Part shown: positions 1 to 9,708 of the stretch, piece by piece
Numbering within the stretch: the stretch's first letter is position 1
Layout of the letters: each line of letters begins with the position of its first letter
NCBI RefSeq assembly: GCF_018613415.1
Contig: NZ_JAGGQG010000010.1
Coordinates: forward strand, 283,556 to 347,555
From: Bacillus sp. ISL-18
Lineage (GTDB): Bacteria > Bacillota > Bacilli > Bacillales > Cytobacillaceae
Reading direction: 5' to 3'
DNA length: 64,000 bases
Position numbers and translations under genes: made by a program
Notes under the pieces: generated by a model
Told to the model about the DNA's origin: nothing
The model's database searches: none
Seen by the model: only the letters and a program-made list of their open reading frames with translations

Positions 1-472
1 CATCTAATAAATCACCAAGGCCAAGTCCGTGAGATCCTGACACTGGGATTGGTTCACCAAAACCCAATGAATAAAAATCATAAAGTAACTCTCTCATTTC
101 AGGGTTATCGATCTTATTTACTCCTAATACGATTGGCTTTTTGGACTTATAGAGGATTTTTGCTACTTCTTCATCCGCTGCCGTTACCCCTTCACGACCA
201 TTTGTTAAAAAGATAATGACATCAGCTTCATCAATTGCAACCTCCGCCTGCTGGCGAATCTGCTCTAAAAATGGCTCATCTCCAATATCTATTCCACCCG
301 TATCGATCACATTAAAATCATGTGTTAACCATTCACCTGAACTATAAATCCGATCTCTAGTTACTCCCGGCACGTCTTCCACGATGGAAACACGCTCACC
401 CACAATCCTATTAAATATGGTGGATTTTCCAACGTTTGGTCTTCCTACAATGGCAATAACAGGTTTAACCAT
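1..472 (-). CDS. der: Ribosome assembly GTPase Der (EngA), N-terminal part
   Basis: This is the first 157 residues of the double-GTPase Der, which helps mature the 50S ribosomal subunit; the rest lies left of the window. The first G domain is visible: P-loop GRPNVGKST at residues 10-18, the DTGGID switch motif and NKID, which gives guanine specificity. Translation starts at an ATG with GAAAGGATGG upstream. The family is about 436 residues long, so the second G domain and KH-like domain are missing only because of the window edge. Confidence 0.96.
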   Translation of the reverse strand, partial: MVKPVIAIVGRPNVGKSTIFNRIVGERVSIVEDVPGVTRDRIYSSGEWLTHDFNVIDTGGIDIGDEPFLEQIRQQAEVAIDEADVIIFLTNGREGVTAADEEVAKILYKSKKPIVLGVNKIDNPEMRELLYDFYSLGFGEPIPVSGSHGLGLGDLLD

Positions 473-579
473 CTTAATCGCCATCCTTTCTAATATATTT
501 CACAATAGTGTTATTAGTTAGCATTATTCAAATTGAAAGTTCTTACGTAAGTAAGGCGGACAATAGCCTTAAGTAAAGA

Positions 580-604
580 AACCCTTCTGTTAACAAGAAG
601 GGCC
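580..604 (-). terminator. Terminator after yphA
   Basis: CCCTTCT and AGAAGGG arms enclose a short loop, with a pyrimidine-rich tail on the minus strand. It sits just downstream of yphA, between that gene and the der start. The tail is weak, so termination efficiency is uncertain. Confidence 0.5.
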
Positions 605-670
605 TAACTTCAATTATTTTAACAATGTTAGTCCTTTCCTGCAATGGTAAGGATTCTCCAAGCAGCCCAT

Positions 671-1279
671 TTAAGATGATTTTTGTTTTCCTTTTTCAAA
701 AAAATGATAGTGTGTTTGAAAAAACGTTCCAGCATTTTCGATTGCACTCCAAGCAACAAGTAAAGCAGAAATCAACGCACATGCATCTAGATATTCAAAC
801 CCGCCTATTTCATATGGAAAAGGGAATTTACTTAAGGTATATGCATATAGAAACTCCCCTTGCATCGTTCCGCAAATCGCAATCAGTAATCTTCCTTTTA
901 AGCTTTTTTGCAACAGGATGGCAAGGTATCCAAAGGCAATTCCCATCATCCATTCCTTTTTAAAAATAATCCAGACCGGGTCAAAAATTTCAAACAAATG
1001 AAACGCCACATATCCTATTGATACAATCAATGAACAAAGATAGAAATAAAGAATTGCTCCCCGTTTTTCCTGGCTAAAGAAAAGATAACTCATGACGAGT
1101 AAAAATAATCCACTGGTATGAATGTCATATTCCCCCAGTTTAAAGTGCTGATTGGATAATAGGATAACGATTAAAATAATTGCAGATAGTTTTCGCCGAT
1201 ACGGGTTTTTCTTATCTGTCAGAAAAGTAAGGTAAACCCAAAATGACCAATAAATCCAATAAAACATCGTACCTTCCAT
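671..1279 (-). CDS. yphA: YphA-family membrane protein
   Basis: A 202-residue integral membrane protein with about six hydrophobic segments and a basic C-terminus. It matches B. subtilis YphA in size, topology and position next to der. I start it at the ATG that follows AGGAGGTG with 7-base spacing; an ATG 24 bases upstream would place this ribosome binding site inside the gene. No catalytic motif is visible and the molecular role is not evident from sequence. Confidence 0.8.
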   Translation of the reverse strand: MEGTMFYWIYWSFWVYLTFLTDKKNPYRRKLSAIILIVILLSNQHFKLGEYDIHTSGLFLLVMSYLFFSQEKRGAILYFYLCSLIVSIGYVAFHLFEIFDPVWIIFKKEWMMGIAFGYLAILLQKSLKGRLLIAICGTMQGEFLYAYTLSKFPFPYEIGGFEYLDACALISALLVAWSAIENAGTFFQTHYHFFEKGKQKSS

Positions 1280-1385
1280 GCATACACCTCCTATTATTTT
1301 CATTATTGGTAAACTTTATGTACTTTCATACTTCCTTGAATAATATTTCAGTGGTGAATCATCTTATAAAGAGGAGGTGTAGAAA

Positions 1386-1532
1386 ATGGGAAAAGACCGC
1401 CAAGAAAAAAAGCTGGCTGCAAGCGGGCGCGCTGGGAAAGATCGTGATCAGGCCTTGCATTATCCTGGCTCAACAAAGTTATCAAGTCCTGAGGAAGCTA
1501 GAGATTTAAACGATGGAAAATATGATGAATAA
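1386..1532 (+). CDS. ypzI: YpzI-family small protein
   Basis: A 48-residue, highly charged soluble protein beginning MGKDRQEKKL. It has a strong ribosome binding site (GAGGAGGTG, 7 bases before ATG) and ends just before a terminator. It lies on the plus strand between minus-strand yphA and fni, so it is a monocistronic unit. Length and N-terminal sequence resemble the uncharacterised Bacillus YpzI family; the name is from memory and the function is unknown. Confidence 0.75.
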   Translation: MGKDRQEKKLAASGRAGKDRDQALHYPGSTKLSSPEEARDLNDGKYDE

Positions 1533-1537
1533 ATAGT

Positions 1538-1567
1538 AAAAGCTCCCGCACATGCGGGAGCTTTATT
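1538..1567. terminator. Bidirectional terminator, ypzI/fni
   Basis: AAAGCTCCCGCA and TGCGGGAGCTTT form an almost loop-free stem with A-rich and T-rich flanks, so it can stop transcription from ypzI (plus) and fni (minus). It overlaps the last bases of fni. Confidence 0.85.
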
Positions 1568-2621
1568 TAATCTTTCGCTGACTATATTGCTTTGTATCGA
1601 TTCCTCTTTGCGTTAACCAGTGATAGGTCTCACCTGATATAATTACGGGCGCATTTTTTAAGTCCGAAATAGACTTTGCACCTAATGCAGTCATTACCAT
1701 TGTTAATTCCGAATGAAGAGTGTTTATTTCTTCGATTAAAGCTTCCAGACCATCCTGCACAAGTATTTGCAAGAAGAAGCCTGCGAGACCAATCGCACTT
1801 GCACCAATTGCTAACCCTTTTGCAATATCTATGCTTGAGGAAAAACCTCCAGACCCAATAATCGGAATATGATTAGGGATACTTGCTGCCTCAAGTATTG
1901 AAATAGGTGTAGGGATTCCCCAATTATTGAAAAACGGAAGAGATTGTTTCCTGCGTTTATTTTCTATTTCAGCAAAATTTGTCCCTCCGGAACCTCCTAC
2001 ATCAACAAAAGCTGCACCTGCCGAAATGAGAGACTCAACTGTTTCCATAGACATGCCAAAGCCGACTTCCTTTACGATAATCGGAACGTTTACCCCACTG
2101 GCAATCTCTGTGATTCTGTTTAGAGATCCGAAAAAATTCCGATCCCCTTCAGGCATCGTTAATTCTTGAATCACATTTAAATGGATTTGTAAGGCATTGG
2201 CCCCAATCATATCAATGGCCAATTTAGCATTTTCAATGGTCGCTTCACTGCCTAAATTGGCGATGACAATCCCATTGGGATTCTCTTTACGGACAATTTC
2301 ATATGTATATCTTTCTTGTTGATCCCTAATAGCCGACATTTGTGACCCAACAGCCATAGCCACTCCGGTATGCTTTGCAGCGATTGCCAGCTGCTTATTA
2401 ATTTGATAGGTTTTTTCGCCGCCGCCGCCCGTCATTGCATTGATAAAAATTGGCGAACTTAAAGAAAGTTCGCCAATTAAATAATTTAATCGAACATCGG
2501 ACACATTGATATTCGGTAAGCTTTGGTGAATAAATTTGATATCGTCGAAAACTGTAGAACGATTTTGCCTATTTTCCAAGGCAAAGCGAATATGATCCCA
2601 TTTTCGTTCAGATCTTGACAC
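1563..2621 (-). CDS. fni: Type 2 isopentenyl-diphosphate delta-isomerase
   Basis: This FMN- and NAD(P)H-dependent enzyme interconverts isopentenyl and dimethylallyl diphosphate for isoprenoid synthesis. At 352 residues it has the usual family length and the TIM-barrel signature: N-terminal [15 protein letters not shown] and the C-terminal glycine-rich FMN phosphate-binding segment GSGGFSSS. The start is GTG with a GGTGAT ribosome binding site, 11 bases after the stop of the S1-domain gene. It is unrelated to type 1 Nudix isomerases. Confidence 0.93.
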   Translation of the reverse strand: MSRSERKWDHIRFALENRQNRSTVFDDIKFIHQSLPNINVSDVRLNYLIGELSLSSPIFINAMTGGGGEKTYQINKQLAIAAKHTGVAMAVGSQMSAIRDQQERYTYEIVRKENPNGIVIANLGSEATIENAKLAIDMIGANALQIHLNVIQELTMPEGDRNFFGSLNRITEIASGVNVPIIVKEVGFGMSMETVESLISAGAAFVDVGGSGGTNFAEIENKRRKQSLPFFNNWGIPTPISILEAASIPNHIPIIGSGGFSSSIDIAKGLAIGASAIGLAGFFLQILVQDGLEALIEEINTLHSELTMVMTALGAKSISDLKNAPVIISGETYHWLTQRGIDTKQYSQRKIK

Positions 2622-2632
2622 TTACATCACCA

Positions 2633-3772
2633 TTATTTTCCTAGATTCTTTAATTTATCTCCAATCATTTCTCCAAGCTGGAACCCTTTAGACTCTTCAG
2701 GAAGCTCGTAATCAAAGTTTTCCTCTACTTCTTTTTCAAGCAATTCCTTTATGCTCAATGATAAACGCTGATCCTGCTCATTGACATCAAGAACTTTTAC
2801 ATTTACTTCTTGACCTTCTTTTAAAACTTCATGAGGGGTTCCGATATGTTTATGAGCAATTTGCGAGATATGAACAAGCCCTTCTACACCAGGAAATACT
2901 TCCACAAAAGCTCCATAAGAAACCAATCTTTTCACTGTTCCGCTTAAAGTACTTCCTTTAGGAGCTTTCTCAGCGATATTATTCCAAGGTCCTGGAAGGG
3001 TTTCTTTAATCGATAATGAAATTCGCTCATTATCGCGGTCAACACTCAACACTTTTACGTTCACTTGTTGTCCTTCGTGGACAACATCCGATGGTTTATT
3101 AACATGTTCATGGGAAAGCTGTGAAATATGAACTAGTCCATCAATTCCGCCGATATCTACAAAGGCACCAAAATCAGTAATTCTTTGGACAGTTCCCTCA
3201 ATAACTTGCCCCACTTCTAGAGCACCAAGACGGTTTTGTTTTAACTTTCCTTTTTCTTGTTCTACAACTGCACGATGGGAGAGAATTAAGCGATTTTTTT
3301 CCTTGTCAAGTTCAACGATTTTAAATGAAAGCGTACGGCCTTTGTAATCACTAAAATCCTCGACAAAATGCGCCTCTACTAAGGAAGCTGGAACAAATCC
3401 ACGAACACCAAGGTCTACAACTAATCCGCCTTTAACAACGTCTTTAACCTCTGTTTCGAAGATCTCTTCAGCTTGGAATTTATTTTCTAAGCTTTCCCAA
3501 GCTTTCTCAGCATCCACTTTCCGTTTCGATAATACTAATGCATCTTCTTCTACCTTTGTTACTTCTAATTCCAATTCATCGCCTTCTGCAACAGCATCAG
3601 ATGCCTTTTCAATATGAAGGCTTGAAAGTTCACTAATTGGGATAATTCCATCCAATTTACTGCCTGGAATATTCACAAGCACCTGTTTTTCCTCAACCTT
3701 AGTAACTTGTCCAGTTACTTTATCCCCGATTTCAAAGTTTTTCACTTCTACTTGATTCAATTCTTCCGACAT
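2633..3772 (-). CDS. ypfD: S1-domain RNA-binding protein (RpsA/YpfD-like)
   Basis: A 379-residue protein built from four S1 RNA-binding domains (roughly residues 15-80, 100-165, 185-255 and 270-340), each carrying variants of [23 protein letters not shown]. It is homologous to ribosomal protein S1 but has four rather than six domains, as in B. subtilis YpfD (about 380 residues). Many genomes annotate it as rpsA; in Bacillus it is not a stable essential ribosomal protein. The start follows AAGGAGGAATACAT. It sits between plsC/cmk and fni, as in relatives. Confidence 0.93.
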   Translation of the reverse strand: MSEELNQVEVKNFEIGDKVTGQVTKVEEKQVLVNIPGSKLDGIIPISELSSLHIEKASDAVAEGDELELEVTKVEEDALVLSKRKVDAEKAWESLENKFQAEEIFETEVKDVVKGGLVVDLGVRGFVPASLVEAHFVEDFSDYKGRTLSFKIVELDKEKNRLILSHRAVVEQEKGKLKQNRLGALEVGQVIEGTVQRITDFGAFVDIGGIDGLVHISQLSHEHVNKPSDVVHEGQQVNVKVLSVDRDNERISLSIKETLPGPWNNIAEKAPKGSTLSGTVKRLVSYGAFVEVFPGVEGLVHISQIAHKHIGTPHEVLKEGQEVNVKVLDVNEQDQRLSLSIKELLEKEVEENFDYELPEESKGFQLGEMIGDKLKNLGK

Positions 3773-3932
3773 ATGTATTCCTCCTTATTCCATTTACTCT
3801 TAAAAATCTATATATGATTTGGTGAAAAACACACTGTTCACCACATATAAAATAAAACAAAACCAATAGAATTTTCAAAAAAAATCTCTTTTTATTAACT
3901 TCTTACAAATAGCCTTTTTTGTCAAGCAGAAG

Positions 3933-4514
3933 CTATTTATGCTCTTTTATAAGTTTATCGATTTCTGACATAATTAATTCAGTTACTTGCTCAGCTGAAG
4001 CTTTTGTTTGTCTCATTTCAGTCATATCGATTGGTTTACCATAAACCATTTTTAATTTTTTTAGACTTTTATACGGACCAATGACCGCACAAGGTACAAC
4101 TTGCGCTTCCGTTCGTAATGCAAAAAAACCCGCTCCTGAAAGCCCTTTTCCCAGTTCCCCTGTTTTGCTTCTTGTTCCTTCTGGAAAGAGTCCAAAAATA
4201 TGTCCATCCTTTAAAAGCTTTAATCCTGTCCTTAGCGCCTCTCGGTCACTGAATCCCCTTTTTACCGGGAATGCATTACATTTTCTTACGATTCCACCCA
4301 ATACCGGGACCTGAAAAAGCTCATCTTTAGCCATATAATGCACGGGACGAGGGCACATAATACCGACAACGATTGGGTCGATTACAGAGATATGGTTGGA
4401 GCAAAGGAGCACGCCACCCTCTTTCGGGATATTCTCTACACCTACTGCTTGTATCCGATACCACGGTTTAAAAATGGTATAAACCACTGATTTGGCAAAC
4501 CCATAAAACGTCAT
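3933..4514 (-). CDS. plsC: 1-acyl-sn-glycerol-3-phosphate acyltransferase
   Basis: This enzyme acylates lysophosphatidic acid to phosphatidic acid in phospholipid synthesis at the membrane. The 193-residue protein has acyltransferase motif NHISVIDP (HX4D) near residue 40 and the phosphate-binding motif FPEGTRS near residue 110. Start choice: the ATG two bases after the cmk stop, preceded by AAAGGA at 10 bases. A TTG six bases upstream would overlap the cmk stop. It is translationally linked to cmk. Several paralogues usually exist in Bacillus. Confidence 0.9.
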   Translation of the reverse strand: MTFYGFAKSVVYTIFKPWYRIQAVGVENIPKEGGVLLCSNHISVIDPIVVGIMCPRPVHYMAKDELFQVPVLGGIVRKCNAFPVKRGFSDREALRTGLKLLKDGHIFGLFPEGTRSKTGELGKGLSGAGFFALRTEAQVVPCAVIGPYKSLKKLKMVYGKPIDMTEMRQTKASAEQVTELIMSEIDKLIKEHK

Positions 4515-4516
4515 AC

Positions 4517-5191
4517 TCAACCAATCCTTTCATTCACCAACGCCATTATTTTTTCGACAACATCAGGAATGGTCAAAGAGGTTGTGTCGATTTCAATTGC
4601 ATCACTTGCCTTTTTTAAAGGAGCCACTGCTCTTTCCGAGTCAATTTTATCACGCTGGGCAATCTCTTCTTTTAATTTTTCTAAATCAGAAGGAAAGCCT
4701 TTCTCTAAGTTTTCAGTATGCCTTCTTTCAGCTCTCTCTTCTACACTTGCTAGCAAAAATACTTTTACTTCAGCATTTGGTAAAACATGTGTTCCAATGT
4801 CTCTACCATCCATCACAACTCCGCCTTCTGTGGCGAATGCTTGCTGTCTTTTCACCATTTCTTCACGGACTTTTGGCTGCCGTGCCACGTAGGACACAGA
4901 ATTAGTTACTTCAGATGTACGAATCAAATCAGTTACATCACAGTTATCAAGAATAACCAATTGTCCTGTATTGGAAGGTTTTAGTTCAATCACTGTCGAT
5001 AAGAGCGTGTCCAATAATGCTGCTTCATCTTCCAAATCAAGTTGATTGTTGATTGCTTTATATGTCAATGCTCTGTACATCGCACCAGTATCAATATAAA
5101 CATAAGAAAGTCTTTCTGCCACAATTTTTGCTACTGTACTTTTCCCGGCTGCGGCAGGGCCGTCAATTGCAATTGATATTTTATTTTCCAT
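4517..5191 (-). CDS. cmk: Cytidylate kinase
   Basis: It phosphorylates CMP and dCMP to the diphosphates in pyrimidine nucleotide supply. The 224-residue protein has P-loop GPAAAGKST at residues 10-18, [10 protein letters not shown] for CMP binding and the conserved DGRDIGTHV segment. The ATG follows AGGAGGATTT. It is the promoter-proximal gene of a cmk-plsC pair, with ypfD and fni downstream. Confidence 0.97.
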   Translation of the reverse strand: MENKISIAIDGPAAAGKSTVAKIVAERLSYVYIDTGAMYRALTYKAINNQLDLEDEAALLDTLLSTVIELKPSNTGQLVILDNCDVTDLIRTSEVTNSVSYVARQPKVREEMVKRQQAFATEGGVVMDGRDIGTHVLPNAEVKVFLLASVEERAERRHTENLEKGFPSDLEKLKEEIAQRDKIDSERAVAPLKKASDAIEIDTTSLTIPDVVEKIMALVNERIG

Positions 5192-5344
5192 AAATCCTCC
5201 TAAATGCTCTCATGATCGTCTCATCTACCTTATTTATTTTACCACAAGATAAAGATATGCCTCTTTTTTTAGCAATTAAATAAAAGAAAAATGCTGAAAT
5301 AAGCCTAATTTAATTAATACAATTGCCCAAAATTCGATAATAAA

Positions 5345-5396
5345 AATAGGAAAGTATAAATCTTCCAACAAGAGGAAGCATTTATACTTTCCTATT
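5345..5396. terminator. Long inverted repeat downstream of ypfB
   Basis: AATAGGAAAGTATAAA pairs with TTTATACTTTCCTATT, with an inner TCTTCC/GGAAGC stem. The hairpin sits between ypfB and cmk and has T-rich flanks on both strands; it most likely terminates ypfB transcription. Confidence 0.75.
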
Positions 5397-5420
5397 TTAT
5401 TTGTTAACAAAATGCTTTGG

Positions 5421-5606
5421 TTACGGGCTATTCTCCTGAAAGGTCTGCAAAATTTCAGTTATTGAATTTTCATTAACCCCTTCGTATTTTGTTAAATGTT
5501 TAATTTGCGGAAAGATATCGAATTGATGCAACAGTAATTGTGATAAAAATAAAAAGATAAATTGTACTATCACTACTTTAATTAAAATTCTTTCTATTGT
5601 TTTCAT
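5421..5606 (-). CDS. ypfB: YpfB-family (DUF5359) small membrane protein
   Basis: A 61-residue protein with one N-terminal hydrophobic helix (about residues 5-28), then a polar tail. It matches B. subtilis YpfB in position upstream of cmk and in the N-terminal MKTIERILIK pattern. I start at the ATG preceded by GGAGTGA; an ATG 21 bases upstream lacks a ribosome binding site. The c-di-GMP receptor gene ypfA (dgrA), which follows ypeB in B. subtilis, is not between ypfB and ypeB here. Function unknown. Confidence 0.8.
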   Translation of the reverse strand: MKTIERILIKVVIVQFIFLFLSQLLLHQFDIFPQIKHLTKYEGVNENSITEILQTFQENSP

Positions 5607-5714
5607 GCCAATCACTCCAAAAGCCATATGTCGTTAGTATTGGAGCAGCCTGCCGATTTTATTCTTTTCTTCTAATAAAGGAATGATTTAAAAAAGGGGA
5701 AAACTGTGTTTTCC

Positions 5715-7064
5715 CTATAAAACATCTTCGTATGTTGCCTCGGCATTTTTTAATTTTTCTACTTCTTCTTCTAATCCTGTTTTAGCATTAATAAAAATCC
5801 GATAGGTATCATCACCCAATGTTCCTAAGAATTCATAACATAACACATCTTCATTTAGATCATTAACGATCATTGCTTGGCGTTGTTCCATTACCTTTAA
5901 TTTTGGATTTACTTTGGTACGAGCTTGTGCAAGAGTAAGCGTTGGTTTTTCAATGGTTCGAGTTTGGAATGATTTTAAGTACTCTTCAGCAGAAATACCA
6001 ACTATATCTCCATTATCCAGCGCTACTTTGACTTTTACTGATTCTGGATAAATTCTAACTCCATTTATATTTGTAACAAAATCAAATACTCCCACATTAT
6101 CATATTGTGTACTCTCAAATGTTTCTAAATTTTTAAAGCCTGTTTCCTTCAAAAATGCTGCCGCCTTATTATTGGCATCGTTTAAACTCAAAGATTGTTT
6201 TTTGATATCACGGTTATTAATGAACCAAATGGGCTTGCCTGCCTTTTTCGTAATATCCATACTTGCTTCTTGTCCTGCCGTTTTATTTTTAATGGATACA
6301 CTGTAAAAACCATAATCAGAGCCTTTACCATTATCAGTGACTTTTACGTTTGCATTTCCATCAAACTTCATATACCTTTTTGCAATTTGAATTGCCTCAT
6401 TGCGGGTAATGGTTTTCCCTTTAATTTTCTTATAGTTTTCATCCTTTTTTTGAAAATTGCTAAATGTTGGCCCCAAATCTGATTCCGCAAAGCTTGTAAC
6501 TGTTTTTTCAACAGTCTTAAACCCATCAATAATCGTATTGTCTGTGTTTTCCTTCCCAGATGCCAGGGCAAGTTCCACATCCATCCACCGAAGATTATTT
6601 TTCAAGACCATATGTTGTACATTTCGAAGCTCATTTTGGATGTCACCAGACTGCTTGTACAGTGCTTGAAGTGTTTGATATTCTTTATCAGTCAATGGTT
6701 CCTTCGATAAATCTCTAACTGCAGTACGATAGCTAAAGTTACCAATATTCGCTAAAAATTCCTCAGTTTTATTGAAAGGCAATAGTGTTAACGGAAGCTG
6801 TCCAACATCGCCATGTGCCTGCGAAGTGAGCCTCCATACTTCGATTAAGGAGGGCGATAAGGATTCTTTGGAATTCATCGCAAGTGTAGTTCCTATTTTA
6901 TCGTTTAATAGATCCATACGATAAGAAAGATTATGGAATGCCCGTTGATAGTTGTTTTCCGCATTGATAAGGATTGCATTTTTTTCCTGATGTTCTTGAT
7001 AGCCCCAATAAGCTGTTCCCGCAATACCAACAGCGAGAACACCTATCAATATGCCTCTAATCAA
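5715..7064 (-). CDS. ypeB: Germination protein YpeB
   Basis: YpeB is a spore protein needed for SleB to localise and remain stable in the dormant spore. The 449-residue protein has an N-terminal transmembrane anchor (about residues 3-20), a helical domain and C-terminal PepSY-type repeats. It lies 14 bases after sleB in the conserved sleB-ypeB bicistron, normally transcribed in the forespore by SigG. Length matches B. subtilis YpeB (about 450). Confidence 0.95.
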   Translation of the reverse strand: MIRGILIGVLAVGIAGTAYWGYQEHQEKNAILINAENNYQRAFHNLSYRMDLLNDKIGTTLAMNSKESLSPSLIEVWRLTSQAHGDVGQLPLTLLPFNKTEEFLANIGNFSYRTAVRDLSKEPLTDKEYQTLQALYKQSGDIQNELRNVQHMVLKNNLRWMDVELALASGKENTDNTIIDGFKTVEKTVTSFAESDLGPTFSNFQKKDENYKKIKGKTITRNEAIQIAKRYMKFDGNANVKVTDNGKGSDYGFYSVSIKNKTAGQEASMDITKKAGKPIWFINNRDIKKQSLSLNDANNKAAAFLKETGFKNLETFESTQYDNVGVFDFVTNINGVRIYPESVKVKVALDNGDIVGISAEEYLKSFQTRTIEKPTLTLAQARTKVNPKLKVMEQRQAMIVNDLNEDVLCYEFLGTLGDDTYRIFINAKTGLEEEVEKLKNAEATYEDVL

Positions 7065-7078
7065 TTGAGCTCACCCCT

Positions 7079-7825
7079 CTATTTACAAAAAATATGCTTG
7101 CCAATACGTTTAATTTGCGGTCTGCCCCAAATCCATCCGCTGGTGGCCGTTGCTGGATTAAAGTAATACAGTGCCTCTCCCGTTGGATCCCATCCATTTA
7201 TGGCATCTATTACCGCTTTTTTAGCGGATTCATTTGGAGTCAGCCAAATTTGTCCATCTGCTACTGCTGTAAAGGCACCCGGTTCAAAAATAACACCGGA
7301 AACTGTGCTAGGAAATGATGAGCTGTTGACACGATTCAAAATAACTGCAGCAACAGCGACCTGACCAATATACGGTTCTCCCCTTGACTCACCATGAACA
7401 GCATTGGCCATTAATCTTATATCATTTTGCGAGTACCCTTTTGGTGTGTTTAAGGCTGTCGGCTTTTTTGCAGCTGCCTTGGGCGGCGTTGAATTCTGTG
7501 CTGTTTGTTTGTTATATTTCGTGGCTTTTGTTAATTTTGCTTTTGTTGTTGCCCCTGCAATTCCATCAATAGGTAAACCGAATTCATATTGGAAATTTCT
7601 TAACGCCCAATACGTGCCCCATCCAAATACCCCATCAATTTTCCCATGATAGAAGCCTATATATGTGAGCCTAGATTGCAGCTCGATTACATCCTCCCCT
7701 ACTGCTCCTCTTTGAATTACCTGATTCGAAAACGCATATACCTTTTGACTCTCCAAGGAAGAAAATATCATGGTACATGAAAAGATTAAGATGAAGAATC
7801 TGATGAAGATGTTTTTCTTTATCAT
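7079..7825 (-). CDS. sleB: Spore cortex-lytic enzyme SleB
   Basis: This lytic transglycosylase cleaves muramic-delta-lactam-containing cortex during germination. The 248-residue precursor has a signal peptide (about 1-32), a PG_binding_1 domain (about 40-100) and a C-terminal hydrolase_2 catalytic domain. Within HGESRGEPYIGQVAV, Glu146 is the likely catalytic acid. It is shorter than B. subtilis SleB (305) and closer to the B. cereus type. GGGGG lies about 10 bases before ATG. I could not identify a convincing SigG promoter upstream. Confidence 0.95.
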   Translation of the reverse strand: MIKKNIFIRFFILIFSCTMIFSSLESQKVYAFSNQVIQRGAVGEDVIELQSRLTYIGFYHGKIDGVFGWGTYWALRNFQYEFGLPIDGIAGATTKAKLTKATKYNKQTAQNSTPPKAAAKKPTALNTPKGYSQNDIRLMANAVHGESRGEPYIGQVAVAAVILNRVNSSSFPSTVSGVIFEPGAFTAVADGQIWLTPNESAKKAVIDAINGWDPTGEALYYFNPATATSGWIWGRPQIKRIGKHIFCK

Positions 7826-7911
7826 GGAATAATAACCCCCATTATGAATCTTTTTAGCATTAAGGCTATTTTTTGTTTTAATGGTATTTTTATTCCATTT
7901 CTAACAGAAAA

Positions 7912-7939
7912 AAACCCTTCAACCAACTGTGAAGGGTTT
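7912..7939 (-). terminator. Terminator after prsW
   Basis: AAACCCTTC and GAAGGGTTT form a 9-bp stem, followed by T-rich sequence on the minus strand just after the prsW stop. The hairpin is also upstream of sleB and isolates the two units. Confidence 0.85.
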
Positions 7940-7959
7940 TAAAAAGTTTTTTCGGTTAG

Positions 7960-8667
7960 TTAAACAGGTGCTTGTGCCTTATGTTCCGGGTATTCTTTAA
8001 AATGATTTGCACTTAAAATTTTCGCCTTTTTTACTTTCCGCAATCCAAACCACCAAAGGAAAATCATAAATGGAAAAATAATAAACAACCAGTTCTCAAG
8101 TGAAATTAAAATAAAGTCATAGGAGCCATGCAAAAGAATCGGCAACAACAAGGATAATAAAATCCACTTTGCTTTATGATCCTTCGTAAACTTTGCTTTT
8201 CCTAGATAAAAGCCCATAATAACACCGAATAGAGCATGACTAGAAACAGGTAATAGAGCGCGGGTCATGGCATGCTCAATTCCATTTGCCACTAAATAAA
8301 AGATATTTTCAACAGTAGCAAAACCAAGCGAAACGGCTACCCCGTATACAATTCCATCAAACGGTTCATCAAATTCGACGTGCTGATATATAAGATAAAA
8401 AAGGATAAACCATTTAAAAAACTCTTCTAAAATACCTGAACCAAAAAAGGCATTTAATAAATCGGATTGTAATAAATGCTCTGTTTCCAAAACATGTTGG
8501 ATAAACATAATGGGGAACACCAGCAGCACACCATACAAAAATGTTCGAAAAACAAAGGAAACAGGCTCTGGTTCATATTCATCCCTTAAATAAAAATAAC
8601 TTAGCAAGGCCAAACCTGGAGCAATTCCGGCCGATAATATTCCAAGCATGCTGAACCTCTTTTCCAA
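7960..8667 (-). CDS. prsW: PrsW-family intramembrane metalloprotease
   Basis: In B. subtilis, PrsW makes the first cut in anti-sigma factor RsiW, releasing SigW under envelope stress. This 235-residue protein has about seven hydrophobic segments. The family's key residues are present: the EE pair at 81-82 (GILEEFFKW), His144 (SHALFG) and His180 (LLHGSYD). Position beside the sleB/ypdA region matches B. subtilis ypdC. The substrate here is inferred by homology; no rsiW is in the window. Confidence 0.92.
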   Translation of the reverse strand: MEKRFSMLGILSAGIAPGLALLSYFYLRDEYEPEPVSFVFRTFLYGVLLVFPIMFIQHVLETEHLLQSDLLNAFFGSGILEEFFKWFILFYLIYQHVEFDEPFDGIVYGVAVSLGFATVENIFYLVANGIEHAMTRALLPVSSHALFGVIMGFYLGKAKFTKDHKAKWILLSLLLPILLHGSYDFILISLENWLFIIFPFMIFLWWFGLRKVKKAKILSANHFKEYPEHKAQAPV

Positions 8668-8745
8668 TCCTTTTTCTTAATGGTACCATGTATAGCACGT
8701 AAAGAAAATGAAAGATTCATTCCAGCGGCCAAAGAAACCTACGCG

Positions 8746-9705
8746 TTAAAAATTGATGTTTTCAATGCTGCTTGCCATCGCAACAGCCAATTTCATCCTT
8801 GCCTTTTTAGAATCATTATCACTTCCAAGTATGACTCCCTTTTTATACAGGTCATATGCACTGCCTTCATAATCGTACGTTGTATAGACTGCGCCCTCTT
8901 CAGCACTGGTAGTAATCACTATTTTGATCCCTGCTTTTATGGACGCTTCGATTTCTTGCATCATCTTCGGAGCTACCTGACCTCTTCCCACTCCCTCAAG
9001 GATGATTCCAGATACACCTGCTTCTCGGGCTGCCTTTATAAATTTCCCATCTGCCCCAATATAGCACTTAATAATTTCTACAGCCGGAATGGGGGATTTT
9101 AATTGATAGTACTCTCTTCTAATCGGTTTCTGGAAAACATGGACATTGTCATTATCAATAATACCAAGATAGCCAAAGCCGAAGGCATTAAACCCCTGAA
9201 TATTAGAGGCATGTTCTTTTTTTACATATCTAGCCGCAAAAATTCGTTCATTAAATACAACAACGGTGCCAACATCGTGTAAATCTTGAGAACATGCCGA
9301 ATAAATGGCATGTCGCAAATTAATGTACACATCACTGCCTAAATCATCAGGTGATCGCTGCGAGCCTGTGACGACTACAGGCCTGCGGTCATTAATGGTT
9401 AAATCAAGAAAATAGGAAGTTTCCTCCATTGTATCAGTCCCATGGGTGACAACGACACCAGAAACGGACTCATCCTTAAAGTAATCCTCAATTTTAGTTT
9501 TTAAAAAGACTAAATCGTCAAATGTAATATGTATACTCGCTTTTTGAAAGACAGAGTCCACGATTACTTCTATTTCATTGGGTAAGTGACACATCGCTGC
9601 CAGTTCTTCCCCGGTAATAGCTCCGGAAGCTAATTTACCAGAGGTTTTATTTGGTTTACTAGCAATCGTACCCCCTGTTGTTAATAAAACGACCTTTTTC
9701 ATCAT
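8746..9705 (-). CDS. ansA: Type I L-asparaginase
   Basis: It hydrolyses L-asparagine to aspartate and ammonia. At 319 residues it carries both catalytic signatures: TTGGTIAS with Thr13, and the THGTDTMEET block near residues 86-95. There is no signal peptide, so a cytoplasmic enzyme is expected. It starts 3 bases after the ypdA stop (ATGATG preceded by GGGTGATAA; either Met could be used), implying co-transcription with ypdA. Confidence 0.93.
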   Translation of the reverse strand: MMKKVVLLTTGGTIASKPNKTSGKLASGAITGEELAAMCHLPNEIEVIVDSVFQKASIHITFDDLVFLKTKIEDYFKDESVSGVVVTHGTDTMEETSYFLDLTINDRRPVVVTGSQRSPDDLGSDVYINLRHAIYSACSQDLHDVGTVVVFNERIFAARYVKKEHASNIQGFNAFGFGYLGIIDNDNVHVFQKPIRREYYQLKSPIPAVEIIKCYIGADGKFIKAAREAGVSGIILEGVGRGQVAPKMMQEIEASIKAGIKIVITTSAEEGAVYTTYDYEGSAYDLYKKGVILGSDNDSKKARMKLAVAMASSIENINF

Positions 9706-9708
9706 TTA

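Noticed and set aside
625..963. 112-codon open frame on the plus strand opposite yphA
   Set aside because: It has no ribosome binding site and lies within a convincing membrane-protein gene on the other strand; it is a shadow frame.
1927..2169. Plus-strand frame opposite fni
   Set aside because: Contained in fni, with no translation signal and no recognisable domain.
4569..4905. Two overlapping 107-codon plus-strand frames opposite cmk
   Set aside because: Both are antisense to a strongly conserved kinase and lack ribosome binding sites.
7826..7905. Possible SigG promoter of sleB (CATAATG with GAATA further upstream)
   Set aside because: The elements are not at a workable spacing; I could not pair a good -35 with the -10-like sequence.
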